A stretch of DNA of 64,000 nt, taken from positions 1 to 64,000 of the forward strand of contig NZ_LZGT01000041.1 in the NCBI RefSeq assembly GCF_001690525.1. Reading direction: 5' to 3'. A program made the position numbers and the translations under genes. Position 1 is the stretch's first letter; every line of letters begins with the position of its first letter. Positions 1 to 8,842 of this stretch are shown here, one piece after another. This stretch comes from Gilliamella sp. App6-5 (lineage in GTDB: Bacteria; Pseudomonadota; Gammaproteobacteria; Enterobacterales; Orbaceae). The notes under the pieces are model-generated. The model had not been told where the DNA came from and did no database searches. It saw nothing but the letters and a program-made list of their open reading frames with translations.

Positions 1-744
1 TTCTTCTACTTAGATCACCGAACGGTTGATGGCAAACATAATTTAATTACCGATACCTATGTCACAGCTGGAAATATTCATGATTCCCAGCCTTACATGG
101 CTCGATTAAAACGCCAGTTAGAGCGGTTTGGCTTTAATCCGGTTGGTGTCGGTCTTGATGCGGGTTATTTTACGGCTCCCATTTGCCATTTACTGCTGGC
201 AGAGCAGATATATCCGGTGTTGGGTTATCGTCGTCCCACCCATGGTGCGAATCCCATCAGAAGAAAGCAGTTTATCTATAACGGTCAAAACGATACTTAT
301 ACTTGCCCAAACGGGCAAACATTAATATATAAAACTACCAGCAGGGAAGGTTATCGTCATTATCATTCTGATGCAACAACCTGCAAAATCTGTCCGTTAT
401 TGTCACAGTGTACACAGAGTAAAAATACACAGAAAGTCATCACACGGCATATCTGGGAAGCAGATAAAGAGAAAGCCAACGAGATTCGTTTAAGTCAGTG
501 GGGTAAAAAAGTCTATGCTCGGCGAAAAGAAACCATAGAGCGCAGCTTTGCTGATGCTAAACAACATCACGGACATCGCTATGCACGATTTAGAGGAAGA
601 GCGCAGGTTCAAATGCAGTGTTTATTGGCCGCAACGGCTCAAAATATCAAGAAAATAGCGATAAAGCTATTTTTGTTACGTTTTTTAAGCTATTTTTTAA
701 TTTATTTAATAAAATCCAAATTAAAAATCCTATTTATGGTTTAA
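1..744 (+). mobile_element. IS1182-type DDE transposase, 3' part
   Basis: The reading frame is open from base 1, so the gene begins upstream of the window; the ATG at 97 is internal. The visible part begins FFYLDHRTVDGKHNLITDTY, which is typical of IS1182-family transposases. It continues with the second catalytic Asp in GVGLDAGYFTAPI, a CxxC-type zinc-like insert (CPNGQ, CKICPLLSQC), and the YARRKETIERSFADAK segment holding the catalytic Glu of the Y-R-E motif. Such enzymes cut and paste the insertion sequence. The C-terminal end is basic and hydrophobic and runs into an AT-rich tail. Family assignment rests on these motifs; the left end and inverted repeats are outside the window or not resolved. 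Confidence 0.8.
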
Positions 745-789
745 ATAAAAAAATAAACCCCGAATTATATCGAGGTTTGTCATCAATCT

Positions 790-811
790 GAGGCTGCAAA
801 GCAGCCTCTTT
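790..811 (+). terminator. Rho-independent terminator after the transposase
   Basis: GAGGCTGC, loop AAA, GCAGCCTC, then TTT: a perfect 8-bp stem about 45 bases after the transposase stop. It may also lie inside the right end of the insertion sequence. On the other strand it sits just beyond the 3' end of the lipoprotein gene and could end that transcript too. Confidence 0.7.
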
Positions 812-834
812 CCAGTAAAATAATACCACCAATA

Positions 835-1773
835 CTATTTAATTACATAAAAGTTCACATCACGAGTATTTCTGAGAGCATCAACAAATTGCCTCAATTC
901 TTTTCTATAAGTTTTCTCAGGATCGTTTTCTTCTGTACATTTGTCTTCTGAACCATAGCTTTTAGCCATTGCATCATTTGATGCCAAATTGTCGTACGGT
1001 TTTGTAAAATCACTACCTTTTAATGTCATAAGGTGATTCCAATCATTTAACAGACTTTCCATATATTGGCGACCTTCTTCGCATTTTATGCTATTTAAGT
1101 CAATCTTAGGAATAACATATTGGCTTATCTCGCTGAACTTTTTAGGATTGTAAGGAAAACTAATGTCGCCTTGCTCATCTTCTTTTAATAACTCAATAAA
1201 GTCACTTTCACGATATAATTTTCTTAATCGTTCTTGATAAGATTGGTTTTTCTTTAATCCTAGTTCTTGAGTTATTTCTTTTGGGAAAGGCTGATCATAA
1301 GAATAATCCCAATGATATTGGCTTTTTTCAATAAATACATCATTGATTAATTTTGCTGGCATCTCTATTTCTTGCTCTTTACCATCAATAATGGCTGGAA
1401 TGTTATTGATTTCTCTGTTTTCACTTAAGATCTTTTCGTATTGTTCATCATTCATCTCAGACGTTGAATAGATGACTGTGTATAAGTAGTAGTTACTTTG
1501 TGTTGGGTTAATCAGGCCTGATTCTCCAAATTGAGCCGGTTTTACGACAAAATTGAAGTTGTCATTATTATACGATAAGGTATGTTTGCCGTATTCAAAT
1601 GTATAATTAACACCTGATTTAGCTGGAATAGTTAATTCATTGCCATCGATCGTGACTTTTATTTCGTTAGCGGTAGGGTTGTCAATCCAACGGTCGATAG
1701 AACTAGGTTCAGAACAGCCAACAAGGATTAAACTGCAAACCCACAATAAAGAATATTTTATTTTTTTCATCAT
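835..1773 (-). CDS. Putative lipoprotein of unknown function
   Basis: 312 residues. The N-terminus has two lysines, a hydrophobic stretch and a lipobox ending LVGC (Cys about residue 20), so it is most likely exported, lipidated on this Cys and anchored in a membrane facing the periplasm. The rest is soluble, rich in charged residues and aromatics, with no motif I recognise. Residues about 25-70 look like a short beta-rich domain (TVTID/TIPAKSG type pattern). It lies between an insertion sequence and the HMA gene, both on the other strand, so it is a single-gene unit. No strong Shine-Dalgarno is visible before either of the two adjacent ATG codons. Function unknown. Confidence 0.75.
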   Translation of the reverse strand: MMKKIKYSLLWVCSLILVGCSEPSSIDRWIDNPTANEIKVTIDGNELTIPAKSGVNYTFEYGKHTLSYNNDNFNFVVKPAQFGESGLINPTQSNYYLYTVIYSTSEMNDEQYEKILSENREINNIPAIIDGKEQEIEMPAKLINDVFIEKSQYHWDYSYDQPFPKEITQELGLKKNQSYQERLRKLYRESDFIELLKEDEQGDISFPYNPKKFSEISQYVIPKIDLNSIKCEEGRQYMESLLNDWNHLMTLKGSDFTKPYDNLASNDAMAKSYGSEDKCTEENDPEKTYRKELRQFVDALRNTRDVNFYVIK

Positions 1774-1916
1774 AATATTTTGTTATAAATGTAAAAAGGA
1801 AGTAAATATTATCATGTTTGTGAAAAAAAATTAAATGTAATCAAATAAAATAGTGTTATAAATAGGCATATTACTTGGTTGTTTATTAAATATACGTTAG
1901 AAATAGAGAGATTTTT

Positions 1917-2120
1917 ATGAAATTAATAGTCGATAATAGGAGTTGTCAGCATTGTGTGAAAATGATAACAAAAGCGATTAATGATATTGACCCAAATGCA
2001 AAAGTGACCGTTGATTTAACCAAACGCGAGGTTGATATCGAAAATAGTTCTATTTCGCAAGAAGCTGCTATCACTGCTGTTAATGAGGCTGGTTATGAGT
2101 TTGTTAGGACTGCATACTGA
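1917..2120 (+). CDS. Small heavy-metal-associated (HMA) domain protein
   Basis: 67 residues forming a single HMA domain of the CopZ/MerP type. The metal-binding motif is seen as SCQHCVK (Cys 9 and Cys 12, one residue later than the usual MxCxxC because the Met is replaced by Asn-Arg). The rest follows the beta-alpha-beta-beta-alpha-beta pattern (VTVDLTKREVDIE, ITAVNEAGYEF). Free-standing HMA proteins are cytosolic copper or mercury chaperones that pass metal to P-type ATPases; no such ATPase is in the window. An AGAGAG-type ribosome binding site precedes the ATG. Metal specificity cannot be read from the sequence. Confidence 0.8.
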   Translation: MKLIVDNRSCQHCVKMITKAINDIDPNAKVTVDLTKREVDIENSSISQEAAITAVNEAGYEFVRTAY

Positions 2121-2297
2121 CTATCTCTATATTTGATGACACTAGGTTTTTTGGGAACTTCTTTGTTATGCTATCTTGTTGAAATTTCACTTTAAAACAG
2201 AAATAACAAAAAATTTGTTTAAGATATTGGCATATTTTTGGGAATGCTAGAATGCTTTTATCTGTTTATTAAAAAGCTATTGTTAGAAGGATATATT

Positions 2298-2756
2298 ATG
2301 AAAGGTAAAATATTGAGTGTTACTGTGGCTATTATGACTTGGTTTGGTGGGTTTTTTTTTGTTAATGCTTATCAGATTGATTGCCCACAAAAAATCAAGG
2401 TTAAAGAAGAGGTTGAAAACATGCCTGATGGGTGGGAGGTTTCTGATGATATAAATAGTTTGACTGTGTCGTTTAGCAGCATGATTGTTTATCACGGTAA
2501 GCCTTCTAAAAAGGTGAGTTTAAAACCAGCAAAAGGAATGGTTAATGGTAAGAAACATGAGTTAATATGGGAAGTCGATTTTAAAGCAGATGTTGAACCT
2601 TATTATGTTGTTTGCTCTTATAATGTAAGCAGAATTGAGTTAATAAAAAAAATTGATTTATCAATGAAAAGTTGTTGGGCTGACTACTCTAAAAATGAAC
2701 AAGGAAAAAAAGGGACACTTACCTGTAGCACAAGTGAAGCAAAGGACTTGTATTAG
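2298..2756 (+). CDS. STY0301-like secreted protein, copy 1
   Basis: 152 residues from the ATG at 2298, which follows a good GAAGGA ribosome binding site; a longer frame from 2238 has no such site. A signal peptide (residues 1 to about 23, ending FFFVNA) is followed by YQIDCPQKIKVKEEV, PDGWEV and a C-terminal VVCSYN...KSCWADYS. This order (CP near the mature N-terminus, a GW, two later Cys) resembles the STY0301 family of periplasmic or secreted proteins of unknown role; family naming is from memory of the pattern. It is about 85 percent identical by eye to the copy at 3385, with differences clustered in residues 78-110. The conserved cysteines suggest disulfides. Confidence 0.75.
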   Translation: MKGKILSVTVAIMTWFGGFFFVNAYQIDCPQKIKVKEEVENMPDGWEVSDDINSLTVSFSSMIVYHGKPSKKVSLKPAKGMVNGKKHELIWEVDFKADVEPYYVVCSYNVSRIELIKKIDLSMKSCWADYSKNEQGKKGTLTCSTSEAKDLY

Positions 2757-2936
2757 TTAAAATATGGGATTTGTTGTTATATGTAATAGCCGATAACTCA
2801 AATCCCACTAAAATTTTGAACCATAGTTTATTTTTTCAATACATTATTTTAATTTAAGTTTTAATGCTTTAGCGATACTTTTCATAGAATTATATAAAAC
2901 GTCTTAAATCAACTTAATTCTAATCATTTACTTGTT

Positions 2937-3130
2937 ACCACCATTGATAAAAATGATGTGTAGGACCAATGCTTTTGCCAATGGTTAAATTATCGGCATG
3001 GTTAATTACACCTTGCAAATAGCTTTTAGCTGCTTTGTGGCTTCTTCTAGGTTGTAATATTTTGGTTATAATGCGCAATTGCGGTAGGGTGTGTGCAATC
3101 CGTTCCGTGGATATTTTGAGTTTGAATTCC
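2937..3130 (-). pseudogene. Remnant of a second thiD 3' end
   Basis: Read on the minus strand, this ends AKSYLQGVINHADNLTIGKS then IGPTHHFYQWW and a stop. The intact ThiD downstream ends AKNYLHGAISHANNLNIGKG then IGPTHHFYRWW. Beyond about 60-65 codons the similarity breaks up with frameshifts and there is no start. It is a pseudogene left by duplication of the STY0301-thiD segment; it keeps about 70 percent identity to the intact C-terminus. Confidence 0.8.
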
Positions 3131-3164
3131 GTGTGGTCGTGATGAGTCTTATTTTATGGTACAG

Positions 3165-4110
3165 GGCTTTTTTGGCGACACCTTCGTTATGCCACATTAT
3201 TGAAATTTCACCCCAAAACAGAAATAATAAAAAAATTGTTTAATTTAGTTAACATGGTGAAAATAACTTAATTACTTATAAATAATTAATTATAATTGGT
3301 TTTATTTAATATATTGGCATGATTTTTGAAATTTTAGAATGCTTTTATCTGTTTATTAATAAGCTATTGTTAGAAGGATATATTATGAAAGGTAAAATAT
3401 TGAGTGTTACTGTGGCTATTATGGCTTGGTTTGGTGCGGTTTTTTTTGTTAATGCTTATCAGATTGATTGCCCACAAAAAATCAACGTTAAAGAAGAAGT
3501 TGAAAACATGCCTGATGGGTGGGAGTTTTCTGACGATATAAATAGTTTGACTGTATCGTTTAGCAGCATGATTGTTTATTACGATAATCCTTCTAGAATG
3601 GGGGCTTTAAAACCAGCAAAAGGAACGGTTGATGGTAAGAAACATGAGTTAATATGGGAAGTTAATCACTATACGGACGTTGAACCTTATTATGTTGTTT
3701 GCTCTTATAATGTAAGAAGAATTGAGTTAATAAAAAAAATTGATTTATCAATGAAAAGTTGCTGGGCTGACTACTCTAAAAATGAACAAGGGAAAAAAGG
3801 GACACTTACCTGTAGCACAAGTGAAGCAAAGAATCTGCATTAGTTAAGGTATGGAATTGGTTGTTATATACAATAGTTGACAACTTAAATCCCATTTAGT
3901 TTGTTTATTGTGCGATTACCACCAACGGTAAAAATGGTGTGTTGGTCCAATCCCTTTCCCTATATTTAAATTGTTAGCATGACTAATTGCGCCATGTAGA
4001 TAATTTTTCGCTTGGGCTATCGTGTCTGGTAAGCTGTTTTTAGGTAATAATGCGGCAATCGCTGCGGATAATGTGCAGCCTGTACCGTGGGTGTTTTTTG
4101 TTTGAATGCG
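3165..4110. repeat. Downstream unit of the ~1 kb tandem duplication
   Basis: Partner of the unit at about 2140-3130. It carries the second STY0301-like gene and overlaps the real 3' end of thiD. About 75 extra AT-rich bases (near 3242-3318) before the gene are absent from the upstream unit, so one copy has gained or lost sequence in the promoter region. Confidence 0.7.
3385..3843 (+). CDS. STY0301-like secreted protein, copy 2
   Basis: 152 residues, starting at the ATG at 3385 after the same GAAGGA site as copy 1. The signal peptide ends FFVNA; the mature part has DCPQKINVKEEV, PDGWEF, VVCSYN and KSCWADYS. It is the same length as copy 1 and differs mainly around residues 78-110 (YYDNPSRMGALKPAKG versus YHGKPSKKVSLKPAKG, and NHYTDVEPY versus DFKADVEPY), so the two may have diverged in one surface region. 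Function is unknown; two adjacent secreted paralogues could be toxin-related or envelope proteins, but nothing here decides that. Confidence 0.75.
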   Translation: MKGKILSVTVAIMAWFGAVFFVNAYQIDCPQKINVKEEVENMPDGWEFSDDINSLTVSFSSMIVYYDNPSRMGALKPAKGTVDGKKHELIWEVNHYTDVEPYYVVCSYNVRRIELIKKIDLSMKSCWADYSKNEQGKKGTLTCSTSEAKNLH

Positions 4111-4710
4111 TGGGGCGGTTATTTTAACTGTGTTATTTTGAGTGATTAAATAATCTGGACTTTCATGGCTTAGCAAGTGCCCGCCTTTCATTAAGACCGC
4201 TTTGCAACCTAGTTTAAGTAAGTCACACCCTTGTTTTTGCATATCATCTTCGGTTTTTGCTTCATCACAATCAAGTAGCGCGGCTGCTTCTGGTAGATTG
4301 GGAGTGATGATGGTTGCTAGGGGGAGTAAAAGTTCACGAATGGCTGTGATGGCGTCAGGTTTTAGTAGCGAATGTCCCCCTTTGGCGACCATGACGGTGT
4401 CTAAGACGATGATCGGGATTGGATTGCTTTTTAGCAGGTGGTGGACGGTTGTGACTATCTCTTTATTCATGAGCATTCCCATTTTTACGCTATCAATTTG
4501 AATATCTTGATAAAGCGTATTGAATTGGGCTTCAATAAATTCGGGCGAGATCGCTAATACCGCATCAACCCCTTGTGTGCTTTGTGCCGTTAGTGCCGTG
4601 ATGACCGACATGCCATAAACGCCGAGTGCAGAAAAGGTTTTTAAATCGGCTTGAATACCTGCGCCACCGCTAGGATCAGATCCAGCAATGGTTAATGTAA
4701 TTGTTGTCAT
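3916..4710 (-). CDS. thiD: Hydroxymethylpyrimidine (phosphate) kinase
   Basis: 264 residues, normal length. ThiD phosphorylates HMP and then HMP-phosphate to HMP-diphosphate in the cytosol, the pyrimidine half of thiamine phosphate. The ribokinase-like fold shows in TIAGSDPSGGAGIQADLKTF at the N-terminus (residues 7-26) and in the anion-hole motif THGTGCTLSAA near residues 207-217 with the reactive Cys 212. It is the last gene of the thiM-thiE-thiD operon, 11 bases after thiE, and is therefore expected to be controlled by the TPP riboswitch ahead of thiM. No de novo HMP or thiazole genes are visible, so the operon fits salvage of imported or recycled precursors. Confidence 0.95.
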   Translation of the reverse strand: MTTITLTIAGSDPSGGAGIQADLKTFSALGVYGMSVITALTAQSTQGVDAVLAISPEFIEAQFNTLYQDIQIDSVKMGMLMNKEIVTTVHHLLKSNPIPIIVLDTVMVAKGGHSLLKPDAITAIRELLLPLATIITPNLPEAAALLDCDEAKTEDDMQKQGCDLLKLGCKAVLMKGGHLLSHESPDYLITQNNTVKITAPRIQTKNTHGTGCTLSAAIAALLPKNSLPDTIAQAKNYLHGAISHANNLNIGKGIGPTHHFYRWW

Positions 4711-4721
4711 GATAGTATTTC

Positions 4722-5363
4722 CTATTTAGCCTGCTTGATTTTGTTAATAAGCGATAACGTTGCTTGTTGAATATCTTTTTTGCCACAAATAGCCGAAACT
4801 ACCGCAACACCGTCAATGCCTGTTTGAATAACATTAGTTACATTTTTTTCATCAATGCCACCAATGGCAACAGCAGGGCGCTGCTTTAGTTCTACTAACT
4901 TGGTTAACTGTTCGGTTCCCAGTGCTGCCGTTGCATCTTTTTTGGTTGTGGTTGGAAAGATAGGACCAATACCAATATAATTAACCAGCTGCCAAGGCGT
5001 GGTATCAAGTTGTTGGCGATTAGATACCGAAAGCCCTAACCATTTATCTTTGCCGATGAGTTGGCGAGTGACATCGGCAGGTAAATCACTTTGTCCAATA
5101 TGTACGCCATCGGCATTAACTGCTAAAGCAATATCCACATGATCATTTATAAATAGCGGGACAGGCGTATCACTTAGCGTTTCTTTCAATGCTAATGCTG
5201 CTTGATACCAATCTTTACCTGTCAGTTCTTTTTCTGATCTTAACTGTATAGCAGTTACGCCGTTTTTGACAGCAATTTTTGTTGTATTGACCATACCACT
5301 AATACCACCACAGAGTAGTGGATCGAGCACTAAATAAAGGGTTAAATCCAATTGTTTTTTCAT
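4722..5363 (-). CDS. thiE: Thiamine-phosphate synthase
   Basis: 213 residues, a TIM-barrel enzyme that joins HMP-diphosphate and thiazole phosphate to give thiamine phosphate. Visible family motifs are AIQLRSE (about 38-44), INDHVDIALAVNADGVHIGQ (about 72-91), GIGPIFPTTTKKDA (about 135-148) and AIGGI near the phosphate site. It starts 12 bases after the thiM stop and ends 11 bases before thiD, so the three are one transcript. In this order thiM supplies the thiazole phosphate and thiD the pyrimidine diphosphate. Confidence 0.95.
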   Translation of the reverse strand: MKKQLDLTLYLVLDPLLCGGISGMVNTTKIAVKNGVTAIQLRSEKELTGKDWYQAALALKETLSDTPVPLFINDHVDIALAVNADGVHIGQSDLPADVTRQLIGKDKWLGLSVSNRQQLDTTPWQLVNYIGIGPIFPTTTKKDATAALGTEQLTKLVELKQRPAVAIGGIDEKNVTNVIQTGIDGVAVVSAICGKKDIQQATLSLINKIKQAK

Positions 5364-5375
5364 CTTATATCCGTA

Positions 5376-6161
5376 TTAAAGCGATGGGTTAAATAGTGAG
5401 AGTTGATCTAATAGAGATACCGTAAAGGTGCCTAATCCTTGCTGTTTATTGGCAAGTTCAGCGGCCTTTTTCATCATAAAACATGCCGAGGCGGTAGCAG
5501 ATAAAATATCAGGTGAATTGGCTATAAAGGCTGCTACCATGGCGGATAACGAACATCCTGTTCCCGTCACTTTAGTTAAAGCAATATCGCCTCCTGTTAT
5601 GCTATATACATTGTTACCGTTAGTGACATAGTCGATATCACCTGTCATTGCAACAATTGTTTGATATTTTTGCGCAAGCTCTTGGGCGGCGTTTAAAGCT
5701 GATTGGGTTGAGTCTTGACCGTCAGGTCCTTTTGCTGATGAGTTTTGACCATTTAGCGCTAATATTTCTGAGGCATTACCACGAATTACCGTTGGTTTTA
5801 ATGATAGTAATTGATATGCAATTTCAGTACGGTAATTAAGTGCAGGTCCTACAGCGACAGGATCAAGTACCCATGGGGTTTGTGTTTGCTGAGCTTTAGC
5901 TGCTGCTAATAACATACTTGTGGCTATGCTGCTGTGAATGGTGCCGATATTAATTAGTAAACTATCGGCAATGGTAACAAATGCCGCAACTTCTTGCTCG
6001 GCAATCACCATTGCGGGTGATGCACCAATAGCAAGTAGTACATTGGCGGTAAAATTTTGGACTACATCATTAGTTATGCAATGCACGAGTGGGCGTTGTT
6101 GTTTAATGTGATGGATAAAAGCGGTTGCTTGCGTGGTTTGAAATGATTTGGCCACTGGCAT
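5376..6161 (-). CDS. thiM: Hydroxyethylthiazole kinase
   Basis: 261 residues. ThiM phosphorylates 4-methyl-5-(2-hydroxyethyl)thiazole, recovering the thiazole half of thiamine. Family signs are HCITNDVVQNFTANVLLAIG (about 28-47), DPVAVGP (about 100), RGNASEI (about 129-135) and the ribokinase-type TGTGCSLSAM (about 199-208). The start at 6161 follows AAGGAAG at 6166-6172, a strong ribosome binding site that can also take part in the riboswitch fold described separately. First gene of the thiamine salvage operon. Confidence 0.95.
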   Translation of the reverse strand: MPVAKSFQTTQATAFIHHIKQQRPLVHCITNDVVQNFTANVLLAIGASPAMVIAEQEVAAFVTIADSLLINIGTIHSSIATSMLLAAAKAQQTQTPWVLDPVAVGPALNYRTEIAYQLLSLKPTVIRGNASEILALNGQNSSAKGPDGQDSTQSALNAAQELAQKYQTIVAMTGDIDYVTNGNNVYSITGGDIALTKVTGTGCSLSAMVAAFIANSPDILSATASACFMMKKAAELANKQQGLGTFTVSLLDQLSLFNPSL

Positions 6162-6225
6162 ATTTCTTCCTTACTTATATTTTATATTTGTTGGGAAGAA
6201 TTGGCCAATTTAGTGACTTTATGGC

Positions 6226-6309
6226 TTAGACTTCCCTACGCTGGCATAATCCAGATCAGGTTCAACGGGTAAAATCTCAGTTTTTTGTTGAAAAAAACAC
6301 CCCGAGTCA
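6226..6309 (-). promoter_or_regulatory. TPP riboswitch (THI element) ahead of thiM
   Basis: On the minus strand the conserved aptamer blocks occur in order: GACTCGGGGTG (6308-6298), CTGAGA, ACCCGTTGAACCTGATCTGG and ATGCCAGCGTAGGGAAGTC (ending 6229). These match the THI-box consensus almost base for base. GACT at the 5' end pairs with AGTC at the 3' end to close P1. Thiamine diphosphate binding is expected to shut off thiMED. The 65 bases between aptamer and start codon hold a CTTCCC (6198-6193) that can pair either with GGGAAG of the aptamer or with GGAAG of the ribosome binding site, so translational control is likely. Confidence 0.95.
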
Positions 6310-6353
6310 AAATTTATTTGATTATTATGAACTGACTATCTATTTTTAACAAG

Positions 6354-7715
6354 TTATTGTAATAATTTTTCAATGTCCGTAATTGCCTTTCTATCTGGCA
6401 AAAATATGATTAGATGATCGTTGTCTTCTATCATTAAATCGGTATTAACGATAATGACATCTTCACCACGCACTACAGCTCCAATGGTTGCACCAGAAGG
6501 CAGTTTTAAGCCATTAATATTTTTGCCAACGAGTTTTGATGTTTCACTACGACCATTGGCAACAATTTCGACAATTTCGGATTCACCTTGTCTTAATGAT
6601 ACGACTTTAACAACGCCTGTTTGTCTTATATGACTTAACAGTTCTGAAATTGTAGCGTGTTGTGGTGAAATTGCAATATCAATCACACTATCATTAATCA
6701 GTTCAAGATAAGCTTGGCGTTGAATCAATACAATCACTTTTTTTGCTCCCATCCTTTTGGCTAGCATGGAGGACATGATATTGGACTCATCATCACTGGT
6801 GACAGCAATAAACAGATCAGTAAGTTCGACTTGTTCTTGTGAGAGCAATTCTTGATCCGATGATTCACCGTGCAAAACCGTTGTATTAACGAGTTGCTCC
6901 GCAATTAATTCGGCACGCTCAGCATTGCGTTCGATTAATTTGACTTGATAGTCGTTTTCTAAACGCTTTGCTAAAGTGACAGCCACGCCACCACCACCAC
7001 TAATAATGATTCGTTTATAGGGTTTTTCTAAACGTTGTAGCTCACTAGTTACCGCTTTGATATTAACTGGCGGTGTAATGAAATAAACCATATCTCCCGC
7101 TTCGATAAGAGTGGATCCCAATGGACGTATAAAGCGATTTTTACGATAAATTGCGACAACCCGAGCTTCAACATGAGGTAAGTGTTCTTTAAGCCCTGAA
7201 AGTTCGCTGCCAACTAAAGCCCCGCCATAATAGGCCGTCACAGCTACCAAACAGACGCGATTGTCATAAAAAGACGCAAATTGTAGCGAACCAGGATATT
7301 GGACTAATTGACTAATATGATTAGTGATAAGGTTTTCTGGGGCAATAATGTGATCAATATTAATGCAATCTTTATTGAACAGCGGGTAATTTTCGTCATT
7401 GTATTCAGGCGCTCGAATGCGTGCGACCTTTTGTGGGATGTTAAATATAACATGACTAATTTGGCAGGCCATCATATTGACTTCGTCAGAGTTAGTTACA
7501 GCAACAAGCATATCCGCTGATTCAGCACCGGCACTTTCTAATACTTGAGGATAGGATGATTTCCCACAAATCACCTGTAAATCGAAACGTTCTTGTAGAG
7601 ATTGTAATTTGTCATGGTTTTCATCAACCACGGTGACATCGTTTTGTTTTTCGGTAACGAGATATTCAGCAAGCGCACTACCTGTTTGTCCTGCACCTAG
7701 AATAATAATCTTCAT
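6354..7715 (-). CDS. trkA: Trk system potassium uptake regulator TrkA
   Basis: 453 residues, close to the enteric 458. TrkA is the cytosolic NAD(H)/ATP-binding gating ring for TrkH/TrkG potassium channels. Two RCK modules are visible: the first starts MKIIILGAGQTGSALAEYL with the glycine-rich dinucleotide loop, the second near residue 232 starts RIIISGGGGVAVTLAKRL. Each is followed by a TrkA-C subdomain (about 140-225 and 370-453). In enterics the gene follows rsmB; here it is alone between the thiamine operon and trpS, transcribed in the same direction as both but with gaps of over 100 bases either side. No trkH is in the window. Confidence 0.93.
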   Translation of the reverse strand: MKIIILGAGQTGSALAEYLVTEKQNDVTVVDENHDKLQSLQERFDLQVICGKSSYPQVLESAGAESADMLVAVTNSDEVNMMACQISHVIFNIPQKVARIRAPEYNDENYPLFNKDCINIDHIIAPENLITNHISQLVQYPGSLQFASFYDNRVCLVAVTAYYGGALVGSELSGLKEHLPHVEARVVAIYRKNRFIRPLGSTLIEAGDMVYFITPPVNIKAVTSELQRLEKPYKRIIISGGGGVAVTLAKRLENDYQVKLIERNAERAELIAEQLVNTTVLHGESSDQELLSQEQVELTDLFIAVTSDDESNIMSSMLAKRMGAKKVIVLIQRQAYLELINDSVIDIAISPQHATISELLSHIRQTGVVKVVSLRQGESEIVEIVANGRSETSKLVGKNINGLKLPSGATIGAVVRGEDVIIVNTDLMIEDNDHLIIFLPDRKAITDIEKLLQ

Positions 7716-7823
7716 AACTAACCTGTATAGTTAAATGGCTTTAATTGTTGCCAATTTATTTAGTCTATTAAAGCCATTGCATACTGTTTTATTTTTAGCA
7801 ATAATCAATTATTGATTTAGCAA

Positions 7824-8819
7824 TTATACAAAACCGATTGCATCATAGACTTTCTTCAAAGTTGGTTCGGCCTTTGAACGTGCTTTTTCGGCACCTTCTT
7901 GCATGATTGAAAATAGATAACTTTCGTCATCTCGGTACTGATGATACTTGGCTTGTAAAGTGGTTAGTAGATCGATGACTTGCGTTGCAACTTCGGTTTT
8001 GAGATGGCCATACATTTTGCCTTCAAATTCTTTTTCAAGTTCGGCAATCGGTTTACCTGTCACGCCAGTTAAAATATCAAGTAGGTTTGAAACACCAGCT
8101 TTATTTTTTATGTCGTAACGTACCACTGGAGGTTCATCAGAATCGGTCATCGCACGTTTGATTTTTTTCTCAATATCTTTAGGATTTTCGAGTAATCCAA
8201 TCACATTATTGCGGTTTTCATCTGATTTAGACATTTTTTTAGTCGGCTCTTGCAGTGACATAACGCGGGCGCCCACTTTGGCAATAAATGGCTCAGGGAC
8301 AGTAAATATATCACCATAAAGTGCATTAAAGCGCATAGCAATATCACGCGATAATTCAAGATGTTGTTTTTGATCATCGCCAACAGGCACTAAGTTGGCT
8401 TGATAGAGCAAAATATCGGCAGCCATCAGCACTGGGTAATCAAACAAACCGGCATTAATGTTTTCAGAATGACGAGACGATTTATCTTTAAATTGAGTCA
8501 TACGACTGAGCTCACCAAAATAGGTGTAACAATTTAATGCCCAGCCTAATTCGGCATGTGCTGGGACGTGTGATTGTACAAAAATAGTGCTTTTTTGTGG
8601 ATCGATGCCACAAGCTAAATACAGAGCGAGTGTATCTAATGTGGCTTTACGTAATTTGATGGGATCTTGGCGTACGGTAATCGCATGCTGATTGACAATA
8701 CAATAAACGCAATCATATTCGCCTTGCAGAGCCACCCAATTTTTTAACGCACCTAAGTAGTTGCCAAGTGTTAGTTCTCCTGATGGCTGAGCGCCACTAA
8801 ATACAATCGGTTTACTCAT
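7824..8819 (-). CDS. trpS: Tryptophanyl-tRNA synthetase
   Basis: 331 residues, usual bacterial length. It charges tRNA-Trp. The class I signature is present as [13 protein letters not shown] (about 12-24, the HIGH-equivalent region) and [12 protein letters not shown] (KMSKS near residues 195-200). It is the last gene of the aroK-damX-dam-rpe-gph-trpS cluster, starting 23 bases after gph. The order equals that of E. coli, which supports orthology. Confidence 0.96.
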   Translation of the reverse strand: MSKPIVFSGAQPSGELTLGNYLGALKNWVALQGEYDCVYCIVNQHAITVRQDPIKLRKATLDTLALYLACGIDPQKSTIFVQSHVPAHAELGWALNCYTYFGELSRMTQFKDKSSRHSENINAGLFDYPVLMAADILLYQANLVPVGDDQKQHLELSRDIAMRFNALYGDIFTVPEPFIAKVGARVMSLQEPTKKMSKSDENRNNVIGLLENPKDIEKKIKRAMTDSDEPPVVRYDIKNKAGVSNLLDILTGVTGKPIAELEKEFEGKMYGHLKTEVATQVIDLLTTLQAKYHQYRDDESYLFSIMQEGAEKARSKAEPTLKKVYDAIGFV

Positions 8820-8842
8820 AATTTGTTCCTAATTTATGCTAA

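Larger units (their letters stand above)
2140..3130. repeat. Upstream unit of a diverged ~1 kb tandem duplication
   Basis: The stretch from about 2140 to 3130 resembles the stretch from about 3165 to 4110. The shared order is: a conserved leader (GAAATTTCAC..AAACAGAAATAA), a secreted-protein gene, and the 3' end of thiD on the opposite strand. In this upstream unit the thiD part is only a short decayed remnant, so the duplication is old or the extra copy was released from selection. Unit edges are approximate because the copies have diverged outside the coding region. Confidence 0.75.
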
